From contig OX465598.1 in the NCBI GenBank assembly GCA_950022295.1, positions 115,179,001 to 115,243,000 of the forward strand: a stretch of 64,000 nt of DNA, in the 5' to 3' direction. The translations under genes were made by a program, and so were the position numbers. The notes below the pieces were generated by a model, which saw only the letters and a list, made by a program, of their open reading frames with translations, had not been told where the DNA came from and searched no databases. This DNA comes from Bromus sterilis (Eukaryota > Streptophyta > Magnoliopsida > Poales > Poaceae). This document shows, one piece after another, positions 21,911 through 34,019 of the stretch (position 1 is the stretch's first letter; every line of letters starts with the position of its first letter).

Positions 21911-23027
21911 GGCCCCACCCCTGGCCGCGCCGGGGGGCCACCTGGGAGGCTCCCACCTCCTCTCGTGCCCTACCTCGACTCCTATTTATTCTCGTGACGG
22001 GAAAACCTCGGAACATAAGTCGTTTTTCCAGTTTCCGTCGCGGAGCCGCCGCCACCCTCTGTTCTTCTTTGTGAGGGCTAATCTGGAGGCTGATTTAGCC
22101 TCCGGAGAGGGGAGATCGTCGCCATCGTCATCACCATCACCAATCCATCCCTCCTCCATGACTTCTCTTCACATGTGTGAGTAATTCCCTGCTGTAGGCA
22201 AAGGGGATGGTAGGGATTGGATGAGTTAGATCATGTAATAGTTTATCAGATTGTTGGGGGCATGTTGCCTATCATCTAGATTGGTGTTTATCTTCTTTGC
22301 TTCAACTTGTTGCTCTTAATGCTTGTCACTTTGGGCCCGAGTGCCATGTTTTTAGATCTGAACCCTATGTGTTTTCATGAATATATTTGTGTTCTTGATC
22401 CTATCTATGAGTTGTATGCACCTATTATGGTCCGGAACCGGCGATCCCAAAGGTGACAGCTTGGGACACCAAAGGGGATGGTCCATAATTTGAGGATTCC
22501 ATGTATCCATTGAGTTTATTGCTTTGTTCCGGTGTTCTTTGACAGGAGCACCTTAATCTCCATAAGTTCCCTTTGGGCCCGTTCGTAGAAGGATGGTAGG
22601 ACAAAAGATGTTGTGCAAGTTCTTATTGCAAGCACGCATAACTACCTATGGGATACATGTCTAATGTTTGATATTTGCCTAGATGATGCTTGCTTTTTGT
22701 GTGCCTTGCCCCGTGTTAGAATCTATTACATGTTCACTCTCATCCATGCAGCGCCCAACCATCCATCTCCCTAGCCTACAGTGTTTTCAATCCTGCTGGT
22801 CATTAGTTGTTACTTTTGCTGTTTACTTTTGCTGTCGCCACCATCACTATCATATTACCTTTACTACTTATCTTTCGTTGCAAGCAAGTATATTTCAGGT
22901 GCGGTTGAATTGACAACTCAAATGTCAAAGCTTATAAATACTCTTTGGCTCCCCGTGTGTCGAATCAATAAATTGGGTTAACTTACCCGCGAAGACTATC
23001 TCGATCCCTTACGGTTGTGGGTCATCA
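21911..23027 (+). repeat. S 3' LTR, truncated at its 5' end
   Basis: Homologous to 14846-15963. It begins GGCCCCACCC, at the inner edge of the left hairpin arm of the full-length copy. It ends GGTCATCA, followed by TSD ACACC. Confidence 0.9.
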
Positions 23028-23032
23028 ACACC

Positions 23033-23868
23033 CGAAAGATTTGACGAAGAGCATGGTATAGAGGAATCATCCCTTTAGTGCGACCAATGGTGCCCGAGCT
23101 GCCATAAGCGAATGCAAGCGCCTTCTTGGTGCGGCTGTGCTGAACAACACTGGCATAGCATTCTTCAGGATCAGGGAAGAACTGGTATCCAGTGATCACA
23201 GCAAGATCCTCTATAGAACCCTTGAGAACCTTGTTGCCCGAGCGCCACGTGAAAGACCGAGCATAATCATTGGCAAAGTACACCGTAGCATAAAACTGAA
23301 GAATGAGGTCCTCATTGTAAGCCCGGTTGTACGACACAAAAGGAATAAGCCCCATGTCCTCCAACACACCGTATACCTCGGGGAAGAGCGCAGGATCATT
23401 GATGTAATCAAGATCCAAATTACGGCGAGGAGCAATCTTGACCTTCATGGGCTTGAGAATCTCAGAAAAGGTGCGTTGCTGAAACATATTGTGGAACTTC
23501 CAATCTACCTCATCACGGGCAGCTGCATAAGGATAGATATTACGCAGCTTGCGGTACTGTGGCCTGGGCAACTTATTCAGATCATCAATAGTGTCAATGT
23601 TGAATTCATCATCAGGCTCTTCCTCTTCTTCTTCCTCTTCTTCTTCCTCAACACTTGGTTCATTTGCCACATACGTCTCTTCCTCAATATCATCACTGTT
23701 GGATCCCTCAACAACGGGAGCCCGAACAACTGCACGCTTTGCACGGTCCTGAGGAGCGGAGGAGCTGGTGCCACGTTCCTGACGAACAAATTGTCCTCTC
23801 CCGGCAACATCACGATACTTCTTAGCACGACGATCGCCAACAGTCCCTCCTGAGTCATATAAACATCA
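23033..23868 (-). CDS. Copia extra ORF, N-terminal part
   Basis: The minus-strand frame is open from about 23868 to the S insertion. It has no ATG at its start. A plausible splice acceptor (pyrimidine-containing, ending CAG) lies at about 23866-23868, so an upstream exon is possible. In order, the product has a basic Arg/Lys N-terminus, a run of more than ten Glu residues (about 23617-23655), then a globular region near 23040-23560 with FYATVYFANDYARSFTW and VITGYQFFPDPEECY motifs. The globular part recalls the 'putative plant transposon protein' domain of grass elements. That match is recognition only. It sits downstream of pol, where Sireviruses may carry a non-pol ORF. Confidence 0.68.
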
Positions 23869-25029
23869 AGCAATGGATGCAAAGTAAGTGCAAGGGTCCA
23901 TGCAATAAAAACCAAAAAGAGGAACATGCTCTGCCTGTGAGTGCTAAACCTGGGGACCCCGGGTGCCCGGAGGAAATGGACCGGGTGCCCGGGGTCTGAG
24001 GACCGGGTGCCCGGGGTAGCTACAGCGGGAGACTAGGTGCCCGGAGTGTGAGCACCGGGTGCCCGGGGTAGCTACAGCGAGTGCACGGGTTCAGATCCAG
24101 GGCACCTACGACCTCTACTCGACATGTTACCAGCTACAGGAACTCCTACCATGCATCTAGTCAAAGTGCTTCACCTAAATAAGCAGGACAAGCATTCTGA
24201 CAACAAGGAGAAGGAAGAGGGGCAAAAGTACTAGAGGAGCCGACCATGGCGACGAGGAGGAGCTCCGGAGAGGAAGTCCGGGGGCCCGGAGGGCTTCGTA
24301 CAGCGAGGGGCGCGGAGCATCCCGAGGAGGCGACGGCGGCGAACCGTGGGGCGTGGGGAAAACTGAATGGGGATGAACCCTAAGTCCCCACGGCCCCTTG
24401 AAGGAGTAGCCGCATGCCTAACACCGGGTGCCCGGGGTGTGAGACCGGGTGCCCGGTCCAAGGACCGGGTGCCCGGTCCAAGGACCGGGTGCCCGGGATG
24501 GTCAAAGAATTTCATAAAAACAGGGGAGGTGCATTTGCTTGAGAGCTTATCTCACTCCCCCTGTTTATGTGCCCACAAATTCTCAAACCATGCCTCATGA
24601 CTTCCTAGCTACGAGAGCATGATGAAATATCAAAAAAGGACCCTTGCACAAGATACAGAACTAGTTGCAGGAAAGAAGGCTTGGGATAGATCGCACACAC
24701 TAGGTCGTAGGCAATAAAGCACAAAGAACACAAGAGTCTAAACGACCCAAAAAACAAAACAACGCAATAAAGCGGAAACAGGCGGTGACCCGGAGGTCAC
24801 CATATTTGAGCAATTGTGGTACGGAACCGCGAAGATTTTAACCTTGGGTCCATCTCCACTACTCATCTTTGAAGCACAAGTGCCATCTTTAAATGGCGGA
24901 TGTGAAAGATTTTGATCAATTTATGCACAAGTAGGGTTATGTCGGAATCATTGAGAGAATTATACTCCCCTACTTATGTGCCTACAACTAAGCAAGATAT
25001 AGTAAAGCTCGTGTGTGTATGCAAGATCA
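23869..25029 (-). other. Copia spacer between RNase H and extra ORF
   Basis: Non-coding apart from short ORFs. It holds two clusters of CCGGGTGCCCGG (about 23955-24070 and 24423-24500). A minus-strand ATG at about 24245-24247 opens a short frame that ends at a possible splice donor near 24170. This could be a first exon of the extra ORF, which is speculative. Confidence 0.6.
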
Positions 25030-25632
25030 TCAAACAATGTTACTAAGATCCACGATATTTAGCTCATGCCTTAACTCACGAAACCTTGCTTCATCAAGTG
25101 GCTTCGTGAAAATATCCGCAAGTTGCTTCTCGGTGCCCACATGAAAGAGTTCAATATCTTCTCGTGCCACATGATCCCGAAGAAAATGATGACGAATATC
25201 AATATGCTTGGTTCGGCTATGTTGCACAGGATTATCCGCAATCTTGATTGCACTTTCATTGTCACATAATAGAGGCACTTTGTCACATTTGACACCATAA
25301 TCCATCAAAGTTTGCCTCATCCGTAATAATTGGGCACACCAACTTCCCTTGGAAATATACTCGGCTTCGGCGGTTGATAAAGAAACACAATTTTGCTTCT
25401 TGGAGGACCAACTCACTAAGGACCTCCCGAGGAATTGACATGAGCCGGATGTGGACTTACGATCCACCCTGTCACCGGCCCAATCCGAATCCGAATATCC
25501 AACCAACTTGAAGGAAGATCCTTTGGGATACCAAAGTCCTAAGTTTGGGGTATAAACCAAATATCGAAGGATCCGTTTCACGGACATGTGATGGCTTTCT
25601 TTGGGGCGGATTGAAATCTTGCACATATACAC
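25030..25632 (-). pseudogene. pol: Copia RNase H
   Basis: Ty1/copia RNase H region of about 200 codons. It contains the conserved SDSDWAG, STAEAEY and CDNESAI segments, which carry the acidic metal-binding residues, and a terminal DIFTKPL motif. It degrades the RNA of RNA-DNA hybrids during reverse transcription. A frameshift in the 25578-25632 overlap separates it from RT. Confidence 0.92.
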
Positions 25633-26501
25633 ACACTTAACATAATATCCGGCCTAGATGCACAAAGGTAAAGCAGAGAACCGATCATAGAGCGGTATAC
25701 CTTGTGATCCACATCTTTACAATGGGGATCTAGATCAAGTTGGCCATTGGTTGGCATTGGAGTCTTCATAGGCTTGGCATCAACCAAATCGAATCGTTTG
25801 ATCATGTCTTGAATATACTTTGCTTGGTTAATAAAAGTCCCTCCCCTTAATTGCTTGACTTGAAATCCGAGGAAGTACTTCAACTCACCCATCATAGACA
25901 TGGCAAACTCCTTGGTCATAAGATTTTGAAACTCAACATTGCAAGCGTGGTTAGTAGACCCAAAAATAATATCATCAACATATATTTGGCATACAAACAA
26001 ATCTATGTTTACTCTCTTGGTGAAGAGAGTGGTATCTATCAACCCCATATCTAACCCTTTCTCGTTTAGAAACGTCGTAAGGTGGTCATACCAAGCACGA
26101 GGTGATTGCTTAAGACCATACAAAGCCTTATGAAGTTGATAAACGTGATTGGGGCGTTCGGGGTCTTCGAAGCCGGGAGGTTGTTTGACATACACTAATT
26201 CACTTAAGGGACCATTTAGAAATGCACTCTTAACATCCATTTGATATAACTTAAAATCATGATATGAGGCATAAGCAAGTAAGATACGAATGGACTCAAG
26301 ACGGGCAACATGGGCAAAGGTTTCACCAAAATCCAAACCTTCAATTTGGGTGAACCCTTGTGCCACTAACCTTGCCTTTTTACGAGTGACTTGTCCATGC
26401 TCATCTTGCTTGTTCTTGAAAACCCATTTGGTCCCAATGACATTATGATTTTCCTTGGGTCTTGCAACGAGTGACCAAACTTCGTTGCGAGTGAAATTGT
26501 T
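25578..26501 (-). pseudogene. pol: Copia reverse transcriptase
   Basis: RVT_2-type RT. It includes the region before the first ATG at 26366, which reads in frame from the stop at 26502-26504. The catalytic YVDD is at 25971-25982. Also visible are QMDVKSAFLNG, the QPPGFEDP segment and LYGLKQSPRAWY, all classic Copia RT motifs. Function would be cDNA synthesis in the particle. The upstream stop and the downstream frameshift disable the polyprotein. Confidence 0.93.
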
Positions 26502-26504
26502 GAG

Positions 26505-28064
26505 TTATTCATGCATAGCTTCTACCCAATCCGGCTCATCAAGAGCTTCTTCTACCTTGAGGGGCTCAATACAAGAGACAAACGAGTGATGTTCACAAAA
26601 GTTTGCCAAACGTTTACGAGTAGTTACCCCTTTGGAAATGCTTCCGAGGATGTTGTCGGTGGAGTGTTGAAGCATTTGAAGTCTCAAAGCCGCTTTTTGT
26701 CTCTTCTTTTCAAGTTCTTCTTCACTAGGTTGAATTCTTCGTGGAGAAACTCGAACTTGCTTTTTCTTTGCTTGTGGAGAGACAACTTCTTGTACTTGAT
26801 CTTGATCACTTTCATGAGCTTGATCTTGGGGTTCAACAATAGGTTCATCACCACTAGATTGAGCTTGCCCTTGATCTTGCTCGGTACCTTGAGGGACCTC
26901 ATCTTGTTCTTGGATAGGTGCTTGTGCTCCCGAAATGTCTTTCCCTTGTGGTGGAGATGATGACTTCCCTTGAGGAGGATCCTCAAGAGGGGCTCTTACC
27001 CCTTCTTCGATTACTTGGACTTGGGGTGTTTCTTGTGGAAGAATGTGGCCTATCCCCATGGTCCTTATAACTTGATAAGGAGCCTCATCACCTACAACAC
27101 TTGGAACAATTGGTTTGGCTTGGGAGACGTTATCCTCATCAAACTCCACATTTGATGATTCCTCAATACACCCCGTGGATTTATTGAGAACTCGATACAC
27201 ATGGGAGTTTGAGGCATATCCAACAAATATTCCCTCATATGTTTTAGCCTCAAATTTAGCTAACCGGGTTTTCTTGTTGAGAATGAAACACTTACAACCG
27301 AATACCCCGAAGTACTTGACATTTGGTTTCTTCCCGATTAGAAGTTCATAAGGTGTCTTGTTCTTGAGCTTGCGGAGATATAGCCTATTCGAGGCATGAC
27401 ACGCGGTGTTGATGGCTTCGGCCCAAAGATTGTATGGAGACTTGTACTCATCAAGCATTGTCCTTGCCATCTCAATAAGAGCCCTATTCTTCCTCTCTGC
27501 AACACCATTTTTCTAAGGAGTATAGGCCGCGGAATATTGATGTTTGATCCCCTCATCACTCAAGAACTCATCCATTGTATAATTCTTGAACTCGGTACCA
27601 TTGTCACTTCGAATAGCCATAATCTCACATTGATGTTGACGTTGAGCTTCTTTGGCAAATGATATAAAGGTCTCTTGAGTCTCATCTTTGGTCTTGAGAA
27701 AGAAAACCCATGTATATCTTGTATAGTCGTCGACAATGACAAGGCAATACCTCCTCCCTCCCAAACTATCATAGGATGGAGGCCCAAAAAGATCCAAATG
27801 GAGGAGCTCAAGAGGCCTCGACGATGTGATGATAGTATTTACCTTGTGTTGCTTCTCATGTTGCTTTCCGGCAATGCAAGCACTACAAACACGATCTTTG
27901 GCAAAATAAACATCGCTTAATCCAACAATGTGATCCCCCTTTATAAGGGATTGTAAATTTCTCATACCAATATGGGATAGCCTACGGTGCCATAGCCACC
28001 CCATGTCGGCCTTGGCCATTAGGCATGTTTTTAGGTGAGTGCTCTCTTTCGAGAAATCAAACAC
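26505..28064 (-). pseudogene. pol: Copia integrase
   Basis: GAG-pre-integrase zinc finger (WHRRLSH ... CSACIAGKQ) near the start, then the rve core with HLDLFGP, VDDYTRYTWVFF and RSDNGTEF segments, which carry the D,D,E residues together with the E of the later conserved block. An in-frame TAG lies at 27513-27515, where related elements have a Gln codon. A second stop (TAA) lies at 26502-26504. A C-terminal Gln/Pro/Asp-rich stretch (about 26690-27000) is typical of the integrase-RT linker. It would insert the cDNA into chromosomes. Confidence 0.92.
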
Positions 28065-28387
28065 ATAAAGGTTGCCTTCAACATGCCAACAAAGACCACT
28101 TTGAGAGTATACCTTTTAAAGACGGTGACATGAAATTCACTAAAAAGCGAGTCATAACCGGCACGTGCCAATTGGATAGTGAAAAGTAGATTGTAGTGAA
28201 GGGATTCGACAAGCATGACATTCTTGAGTGAAGAATCACTCAAGATGACAAACTTTCCCAATCCCAATACCTTTCCCTTGCTATTGTCGCCAAAGGAGAT
28301 GTCCGAGGATGACTTGAGCGAGTCAACGAGATCCACGAGCATATCCTTGCCTCTGGTCATATGATTGGTGCAACCACTATCAATCAC
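28031..28387 (-). pseudogene. pol: Copia aspartic protease
   Basis: The N-terminal IDSGCTNHMT segment holds the catalytic DSG of Copia protease. It is about 118 codons long. It joins integrase only through a frameshift in the 28031-28064 overlap, and is separated from gag by one or more stops in 28388-28423. Confidence 0.85.
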
Positions 28388-29752
28388 CTATTGAGTTCCA
28401 CCGGAGGCATAGTCCTGCAACAATCAAGCTTTGTTTTTAGGTCCCCATTTTTCAATGGGTCCTAGAGAGTTAGCAACAAGGGTCTTAGGAACCCAAATAG
28501 TCCATGCATAATCATCATAGTTAGTGCCGAAAAATTTAGCAAAAGTATAGCCATCATTCCTTCTCAAAAGGACATAAGATGGATTGTTCATGCCGGCATA
28601 ATTAGAAGAGGGAACCATCTCCTTTGTGATGGCTTCCTCTCCAACCTTCTCCTTTACCTTTTCCTTCTCCTTGTGCCCTTCTTGCACAAATGTGATTTTT
28701 TGTTGAGGAGGAGTAGCTTGGTGCTTCTTTTTCTTGTTCTTCTTCTTCTTGTGCTTGTTCTTCTTTTTCTTTTAAGAGGGATCAAAGCCGATTCCCTCCT
28801 TGGCCACACATTCCTTTTGATTACTCAAACGTTCATTCAAGTTCTTTTCGCCTTGAATACAAGACACAAGACCTTTCTCAAGTTGATCTTTCAACTTTTT
28901 GTTCTCAACAAGTAGAGATGCATAATCAATGGAGTTAGAAGCACATGCATCATTAGGAGAGAAAGTAGCAAGAGTCTTAAGAGTTGAGGCCTTAAGTTGA
29001 TTGTAAGACTCGGTGAGAGTTATAAGCTCCCCTTTTATGAGCTTGTGGCTCTTTTCAAGGAGTTTATACTCCTCACTGAGTTCACCATGAACAACTTTAA
29101 GCTTAGCAATTTTATCCAAGAGATCATGCTTAATTTCAAGAGAGAGTTCTAAAGCATCATTGACTTTAACAAAGTCTATCTCATGTGAAGTAACGGTTTC
29201 CTCAAGTGAGGCCTTCATGGTTTCTACTTCATGGAGATTTTGCTCAAGGGGATCATTTCTCTCATTTTCCTCCATTAAGAGGGTTTCCACATTTTCGATG
29301 TAGTCATCACGTTCGCTGAGTGACCTCATCATGTTGAGGAAACGAGTAAGAGATTCTCCCTTAAGTGTCTTCATGAAGGCTAATGAGGCTTCCTCACTAT
29401 AATCGACCCCATCATCTTCACACTCGTTATCCAATTCCTCTTGCGAGAGGTTGGTAGTGGGAGATAATGACTTAGGGTTGATAGACTTTGATATTACCTC
29501 TTTAGCCATCAGGCATCGGTGAGTGTTGGGCTTTTTCTCGTTGGGGGAATCGAAGAGGCTTGATGAGGTGGAGGAGGAAGACTTGGAATGCATGGCAATA
29601 GCGGCCATGCCCTTGTGCTCATCATCATCATCATCTTCTTCATCTTCGGATAAGTACTCTTCATGAACAAGAGCCTTGTCACCATGCCTCTTGGAAAACT
29701 TGTTGAATCTCTTCTTTTTTAGCGTAAGCTTCTCGGATTTTTCTTCTCTTCT
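28388..29752 (-). pseudogene. gag: Copia gag C-terminal coiled-coil tail
   Basis: A long Glu/Leu/Ser-rich coiled coil (28772-29608, about 279 codons) follows the zinc knuckle. A Lys-rich stretch and a short frame (28424-28687) come next. All are in the same frame as the gag core but separated by stops at 29753, 28769 and near 28421. A gag extension of this kind is typical of Sirevirus/Maximus elements. Confidence 0.8.
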
Positions 29753-31064
29753 TTAATAGGTACAATCCGCAACAAAATGCTTTGGACTATCGCAATTGTA
29801 GCACTTTCTTCTTCCAAAGGTTTTTCCCTTGAAGTTACTTCCTTTGTTACCCAATGTGCCCATGGTGCCCACATACTTTTTGACCAAAAGGGCCCCGTCT
29901 TCTTCAAAGTCATTCGCCGGGCACGAGGGAACATATTCATCTTCACAATATTCTTCCACTTCTTCCACCTCCACAATTTTGGAGGGGGAAGCCATTTTCT
30001 TGGACTTCAAGGCGAGGTTGTTGGTGCTATTTATCCCTTGAACAAGGTCATGGGTTTTCTTGGACTTAGCCTTCAACAAAGAGTTGGTGGTGAAGGATGA
30101 CACAATTTGATTTGGAGTTAATTGGTCAAAATCCATGCGTTGATGGATCATGGTGACCATGGTGTCATCCGTTAGAATCATGGCACACATGAACTTATCC
30201 TTGATGAAGTTGTCATCGGCCCATGTGCAACCATAGTTCCTCAAATCCAAAACGATGGACTTGAGTCTACAGAATACTTGATCCGCAGTCTCACCATCCT
30301 TCCTCACGAACATGTTAACCTCCGTCTTGAGAAGGGCCAGACGAGATCTCTGCACACTAATGTCTCCTTCAAATATTTCTCGGAGAGTATCCCAAATTTC
30401 CTTGGCCGTCTTAAATAAAGCAATGGAGTCTTAGTAGTCATCGGGCACGGCCCTCCGGAGCATGTGGCATGCAGTGTCATTGAGTTGCTCATCAACCTAT
30501 TCTCTTGGAGATAGACTTGATGGGTCTTCAGGATGATGGCCTCTTAAGATGACCCACCACAATTGAGTGGAGGCGCTCCGAATGTGTGACTCCATAGCTA
30601 ACTTCCATTTACCAAACGTGTCAGGATTCAAACGGGAGGTCCCTAATATGATTAATATGCGGCATAGGAATATGAGGACGAGCATATGAAGGAGCAGCAG
30701 CATTGTAAGACGGTGCAGAGGTGTGTGGTGGTAATTTAGGTGTCTCCTTTACTCCATCGACATCCAAAGTGTTGTTTGGACAAAATTTTGATGAGGTAGA
30801 AGGAGTTTGCGAAAATGAAGCAAGTTTCTTGTCGACTTCATCACGAACCAATACCTTCATCGAAATTTCCATGTAGCTTTTAAAGGACTCCATGAAAGAG
30901 GATAATTTGGTCATGGTTAGTGACGTGGAGGAGCTAGCTCCTCCACCCTCTTGGTGTGGTATTTGTGGAGTGGGTGGGTTAGCATCGGGTGCACCATGTG
31001 CACCAAGTGCACCCCCATCCAGGGGAAGGTTTTCACCTTGATTCCCTAAGTTAACCATATCCAC
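29753..31064 (-). pseudogene. gag: Copia gag core
   Basis: It starts MDMVN at 31064, just past the PBS. The N-terminal 147 codons (31064-30621) are Pro/Ser/Thr-rich and are followed by a frameshift. The UBN2-type gag domain runs through about 30703-29850, with WKLAMESHI and LKTEVNMF-type segments, and is interrupted by stops near 30495 and 30432. A CCHC zinc knuckle (C-X2-C-X4-H-X4-C) lies at 29762-29803. The product would package the RNA in particles. Confidence 0.9.
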
Positions 31065-31095
31065 TTAGGCGGTAAAGCCCTTAATAAGAGCCCTA

Positions 31096-31109
31096 GCTAT
31101 GATACCAAT
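31096..31109 (-). other. Copia primer binding site
   Basis: The minus strand reads TTGGTATCATAGCT immediately inside the 5' LTR, one base different from the usual initiator-Met tRNA complement (TGGTATCAGAGC). Confidence 0.82.
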
Positions 31110-32386
31110 TGAAAGGATCGATACGGTCAACTAGAGGGGGGTGAATAGGTGACTAACAAATTTAAGCTTTATTACCAAATTTTAGGGTTAAGCGGATAAA
31201 TACAATTCTCTAGATGTGCACTAGATGAAATAACCCTAGGTGGCAAGCAAACTTAAAACAAATATGCTAGGCAATAATTACAATAGCAAGCCAACAAACA
31301 TATAAGGTTAGTACAAGTAAAGTGAGGAAAATGATAAACCACAAGTGACGAAGAGACGCGGAGATTTGGTTGACCGAAGTTCACACTCTTTTGAGGAGTG
31401 CTAATCTACGTTGGAGCGGTGCTCAAGCTTGAGAGCGCTACCAACAGTGTAGCTCACCGTATTCTCCTTTTCGAGTCACCCCCAACGGATGAGCCTCGAA
31501 TCACTCGGGGTTGGTCTTGAAGGCGACCACCACACCTTTACAAACTTCCCGGAGCACACCACAAGCAAGGAAGCTTCCGGGACGGACACGTAGCCGCCTA
31601 GGAGCCAAAGCTCCAAGAGTAACAAGTCAACGGTGAAGAAATCTTGGGGTTAAATAAAAACGGTTTGGTGGAAGTGTAGATCGGGTGAATCTCCTCCAAA
31701 TCCCAAAGTATTGGAGTGTTTGGTTGGTGGAACAAGGAGGGATCCAAGCTTTAAGGTTTGGCAATGGTGGAGGAGCTTGGGGGAGAGATTAGGATCCAAG
31801 GAGGAAGAAGGGGGGGGGGGGTTATACCCCCACTCCCAAATCTGACCGTTGTCCACGGGGGACCCCGGGCACCCGGAGTAAAGAACCCGGGCACCCGGGA
31901 TGGCCAGAGCCCACCTTGCCACTGGAGACCGGGCACCCGGGGTGCTCAGAGAACCAACACCAGGGGACCGGGCACCCGGGGTACATGGACCCCGGGCACC
32001 CGAAGTGCTCAGAGAGCCAACCATTGGCCCGGGCACCGGGGGGTCCAGGACCCCAGGAACCCAGGGTGGTTAGGGAGGATTGGGACCTCTCCCTATCTGA
32101 CCATAGATCCGGACAACCTGGGACCCTCAGCAAACACTTCTGACCCTATTCACCGTGACCCCTCTTAATAGTGCGGCACTACCTATGACTCAAAAGTAAC
32201 CAAAAACATACTTCTGAGTCCAAAAGCACGCCGTCTTCTCCTTTTTGGGATAGAGAGGGGACACCAGCATCCGTAGATGCCACCGAGAACCTAATGTCGT
32301 GAGATACACTAGAAAACTGACATTAGTCCTCGCAAATCGTATTGGGATCAATACCAAAACCGCAATCAGGGGCAATTGCCCTTTCA
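31110..32386 (-). repeat. Copia 5' LTR
   Basis: 1,277 bp, partner of 12341-13609. It holds seven CCGGGCACCCGG-type motifs (about 31862-32065), the last two degenerate. Confidence 0.92.
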
Positions 32387-32391
32387 GTTGC

Positions 32392-33761
32392 TGACTGGGC
32401 AACCCCAGTCACTGACATGTGGGTCCCCCTGTAGATAATTAACTTAATGATTTAGTTAATCTAATAATTAAAACTGAGTCAATGACATGTGGGGCCCTCC
32501 TCTGACTAATCTCTGTTTAGTTAAGTTACTCACTAATTAAAGGAATTTTTCTATGACATGTGGGTCCCCCTTGTTAGTGGCACTGTTTTGGATATTGTTA
32601 CTATTTAATAATAAAAGAAAATCTAAAAATTCATTTAAAATGATTTAAACTTTAGAAATTAATATCTTTTAATCCGTAGCTCAGATGGAAAAACTTTAAA
32701 CATGAAAATTGATTAGAAAAATACAACAACTATGAATACGCTACCCGTTTATCCACCATCACCCTCTAATACAACGAACACGAGACATTCCCCCTTCGGG
32801 TCGTTTGTCGATAATCACCCGGAGCTGGCAGTTCATCTCCGGATGAATTCTTGCTCCGAGCAATTACCTAGTACCGCGTTAGAACACTGCTAACAATACA
32901 TCTGTCATGTCATGCATCTGTGTTTCATATTGTTTGCTTTATATTTATTGTTTCTTCCTCCTTATTCTCCAATAGACCCCGCTACTGCCGCCGACTATAC
33001 CGCTGCTGAGTACGACTACGTCGTCGACGACCGTACCCCTACAGTCGAGCTTCCAGGCAAGCAGAGCCATTTTCCTTCCCCAGATATCGCCTATCTTTCC
33101 GTACATTTCTTGCACTAGGCATTGCTGCTGCTATGTTGCTTACCTATTCAATTGCAATAGCGGGTCGTGATCACTCTGAGGAGTGAACGCGGATACAACA
33201 TATTATTACTATAACAGGTATGGTACAAAGCAGACATCGCCAATTAAAGGCCCCTACCACGGCCCTGCCGAGCCACATCAAGCGTGAGATATCGAGGAGT
33301 AATCCTTGTACTCCACTCGTTGCTGACTTTGTAGTGCCGCCCTAGGGTCCCTAAACACGGTTGTCCTTAAAGGTAAGAAGTCGGGCGACCCAATGGTGCC
33401 CGCGAGTGGTATTGCGATGGGACGACAGGGAGGGTACACCGACGTACTGGTGGTCTTGGACCCTGATCGTTGTCCGCGAGAGTTACAGAACCACAAAAGT
33501 CGAGCTCTTCCAAGAGCACATGCGAGATAAGGTAAGGAGACGGTTCACATTGTCGGTAACCGCAGAGCTTTGACGGGACAACAGGGCAGGCCCCGATGCA
33601 CTGGTGGTTCTGATTGATGTTCGTTGTCCGTTGTGTTACTAGTCAGGCAACGATAACGGTTGTCTGCGAGCTAACAATAAAATGCTTAAATGAGTCAGGT
33701 GGATGATTTGAGTGGGTCGACGTGCCCTATCCGCGCTACCTCCACATGGGATTACTGTGTG
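32392..33761 (+). mobile_element. L3 large LTR, piece 3
   Basis: It continues from 12340 after the Copia. Its sequence is similar to the reverse complement of the L LTR (about 37600-39560), including the repeated GACATGTGGGTCCC-type stretches at 32410-32570 and the block 32900-33120. It ends with GTG (33759-33761), the left TSD of the CACTA. Confidence 0.82.
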
Positions 33762-34019
33762 CACTACTAGGAAACTGGCTATCTGTGGCGCACCTATTTT
33801 CACTTTATGTGGCGCATATGTGGGTGCACCACAGAAAGTCTGCCACTAAATTTTGTTTTCTGTGGTGCATGTAGCCGTGCGCCACAGAAATATTTCTGTG
33901 GCGCACCTATCCCACACGCGCCACAGAAATATTTTTGTGGCGCACCTAGCCCACATACGCCACAGATTTTTTTTTCAAATTTCAAAAAAAAAGCGGGGCC
34001 AGATCTAGATCTCGCCGCA

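Larger units (their letters stand above)
14580..23027 (+). mobile_element. S: Gypsy-type element inside the Copia extra ORF
   Basis: The TSD ACACC lies at 14575-14579 and 23028-23032. The 5' LTR is 14580-15963 and begins TGGTACGTCTC, a TGATACGT-type start with one change. A PBS lies at 15976-15993, the gag runs from 16051, T (17606-21910) interrupts it, and the 3' LTR is 21911-23027, lacking its first ~266 bp. The gag is Athila-like. Pol is absent, either lost with the deletion at the T/3' LTR junction or never present. Confidence 0.9.
12341..32386 (-). mobile_element. Copia retrotransposon, Sirevirus/Maximus-like
   Basis: Both LTRs (12341-13609 and 31110-32386) run TGAAAG...CTTTCA, and the TSD GTTGC lies at 12336-12340 and 32387-32391. 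The interior in minus-strand order is PBS, gag with a long coiled-coil tail, protease, integrase, RT, RNase H, a repeat-rich spacer, an extra ORF and a polypurine tract. Integrase lying before RT marks it as Copia. The long gag tail and the extra ORF past pol fit the Sirevirus lineage. Without the nested S element it is about 11.6 kb. Several stops and frameshifts make it inactive. Confidence 0.93.

Noticed and set aside
14015..23868. Envelope gene in the Copia
   Set aside because: Position is as in Sirevirus extra ORFs, but no signal peptide or membrane segment is visible and the domain recalls plant transposon proteins instead.
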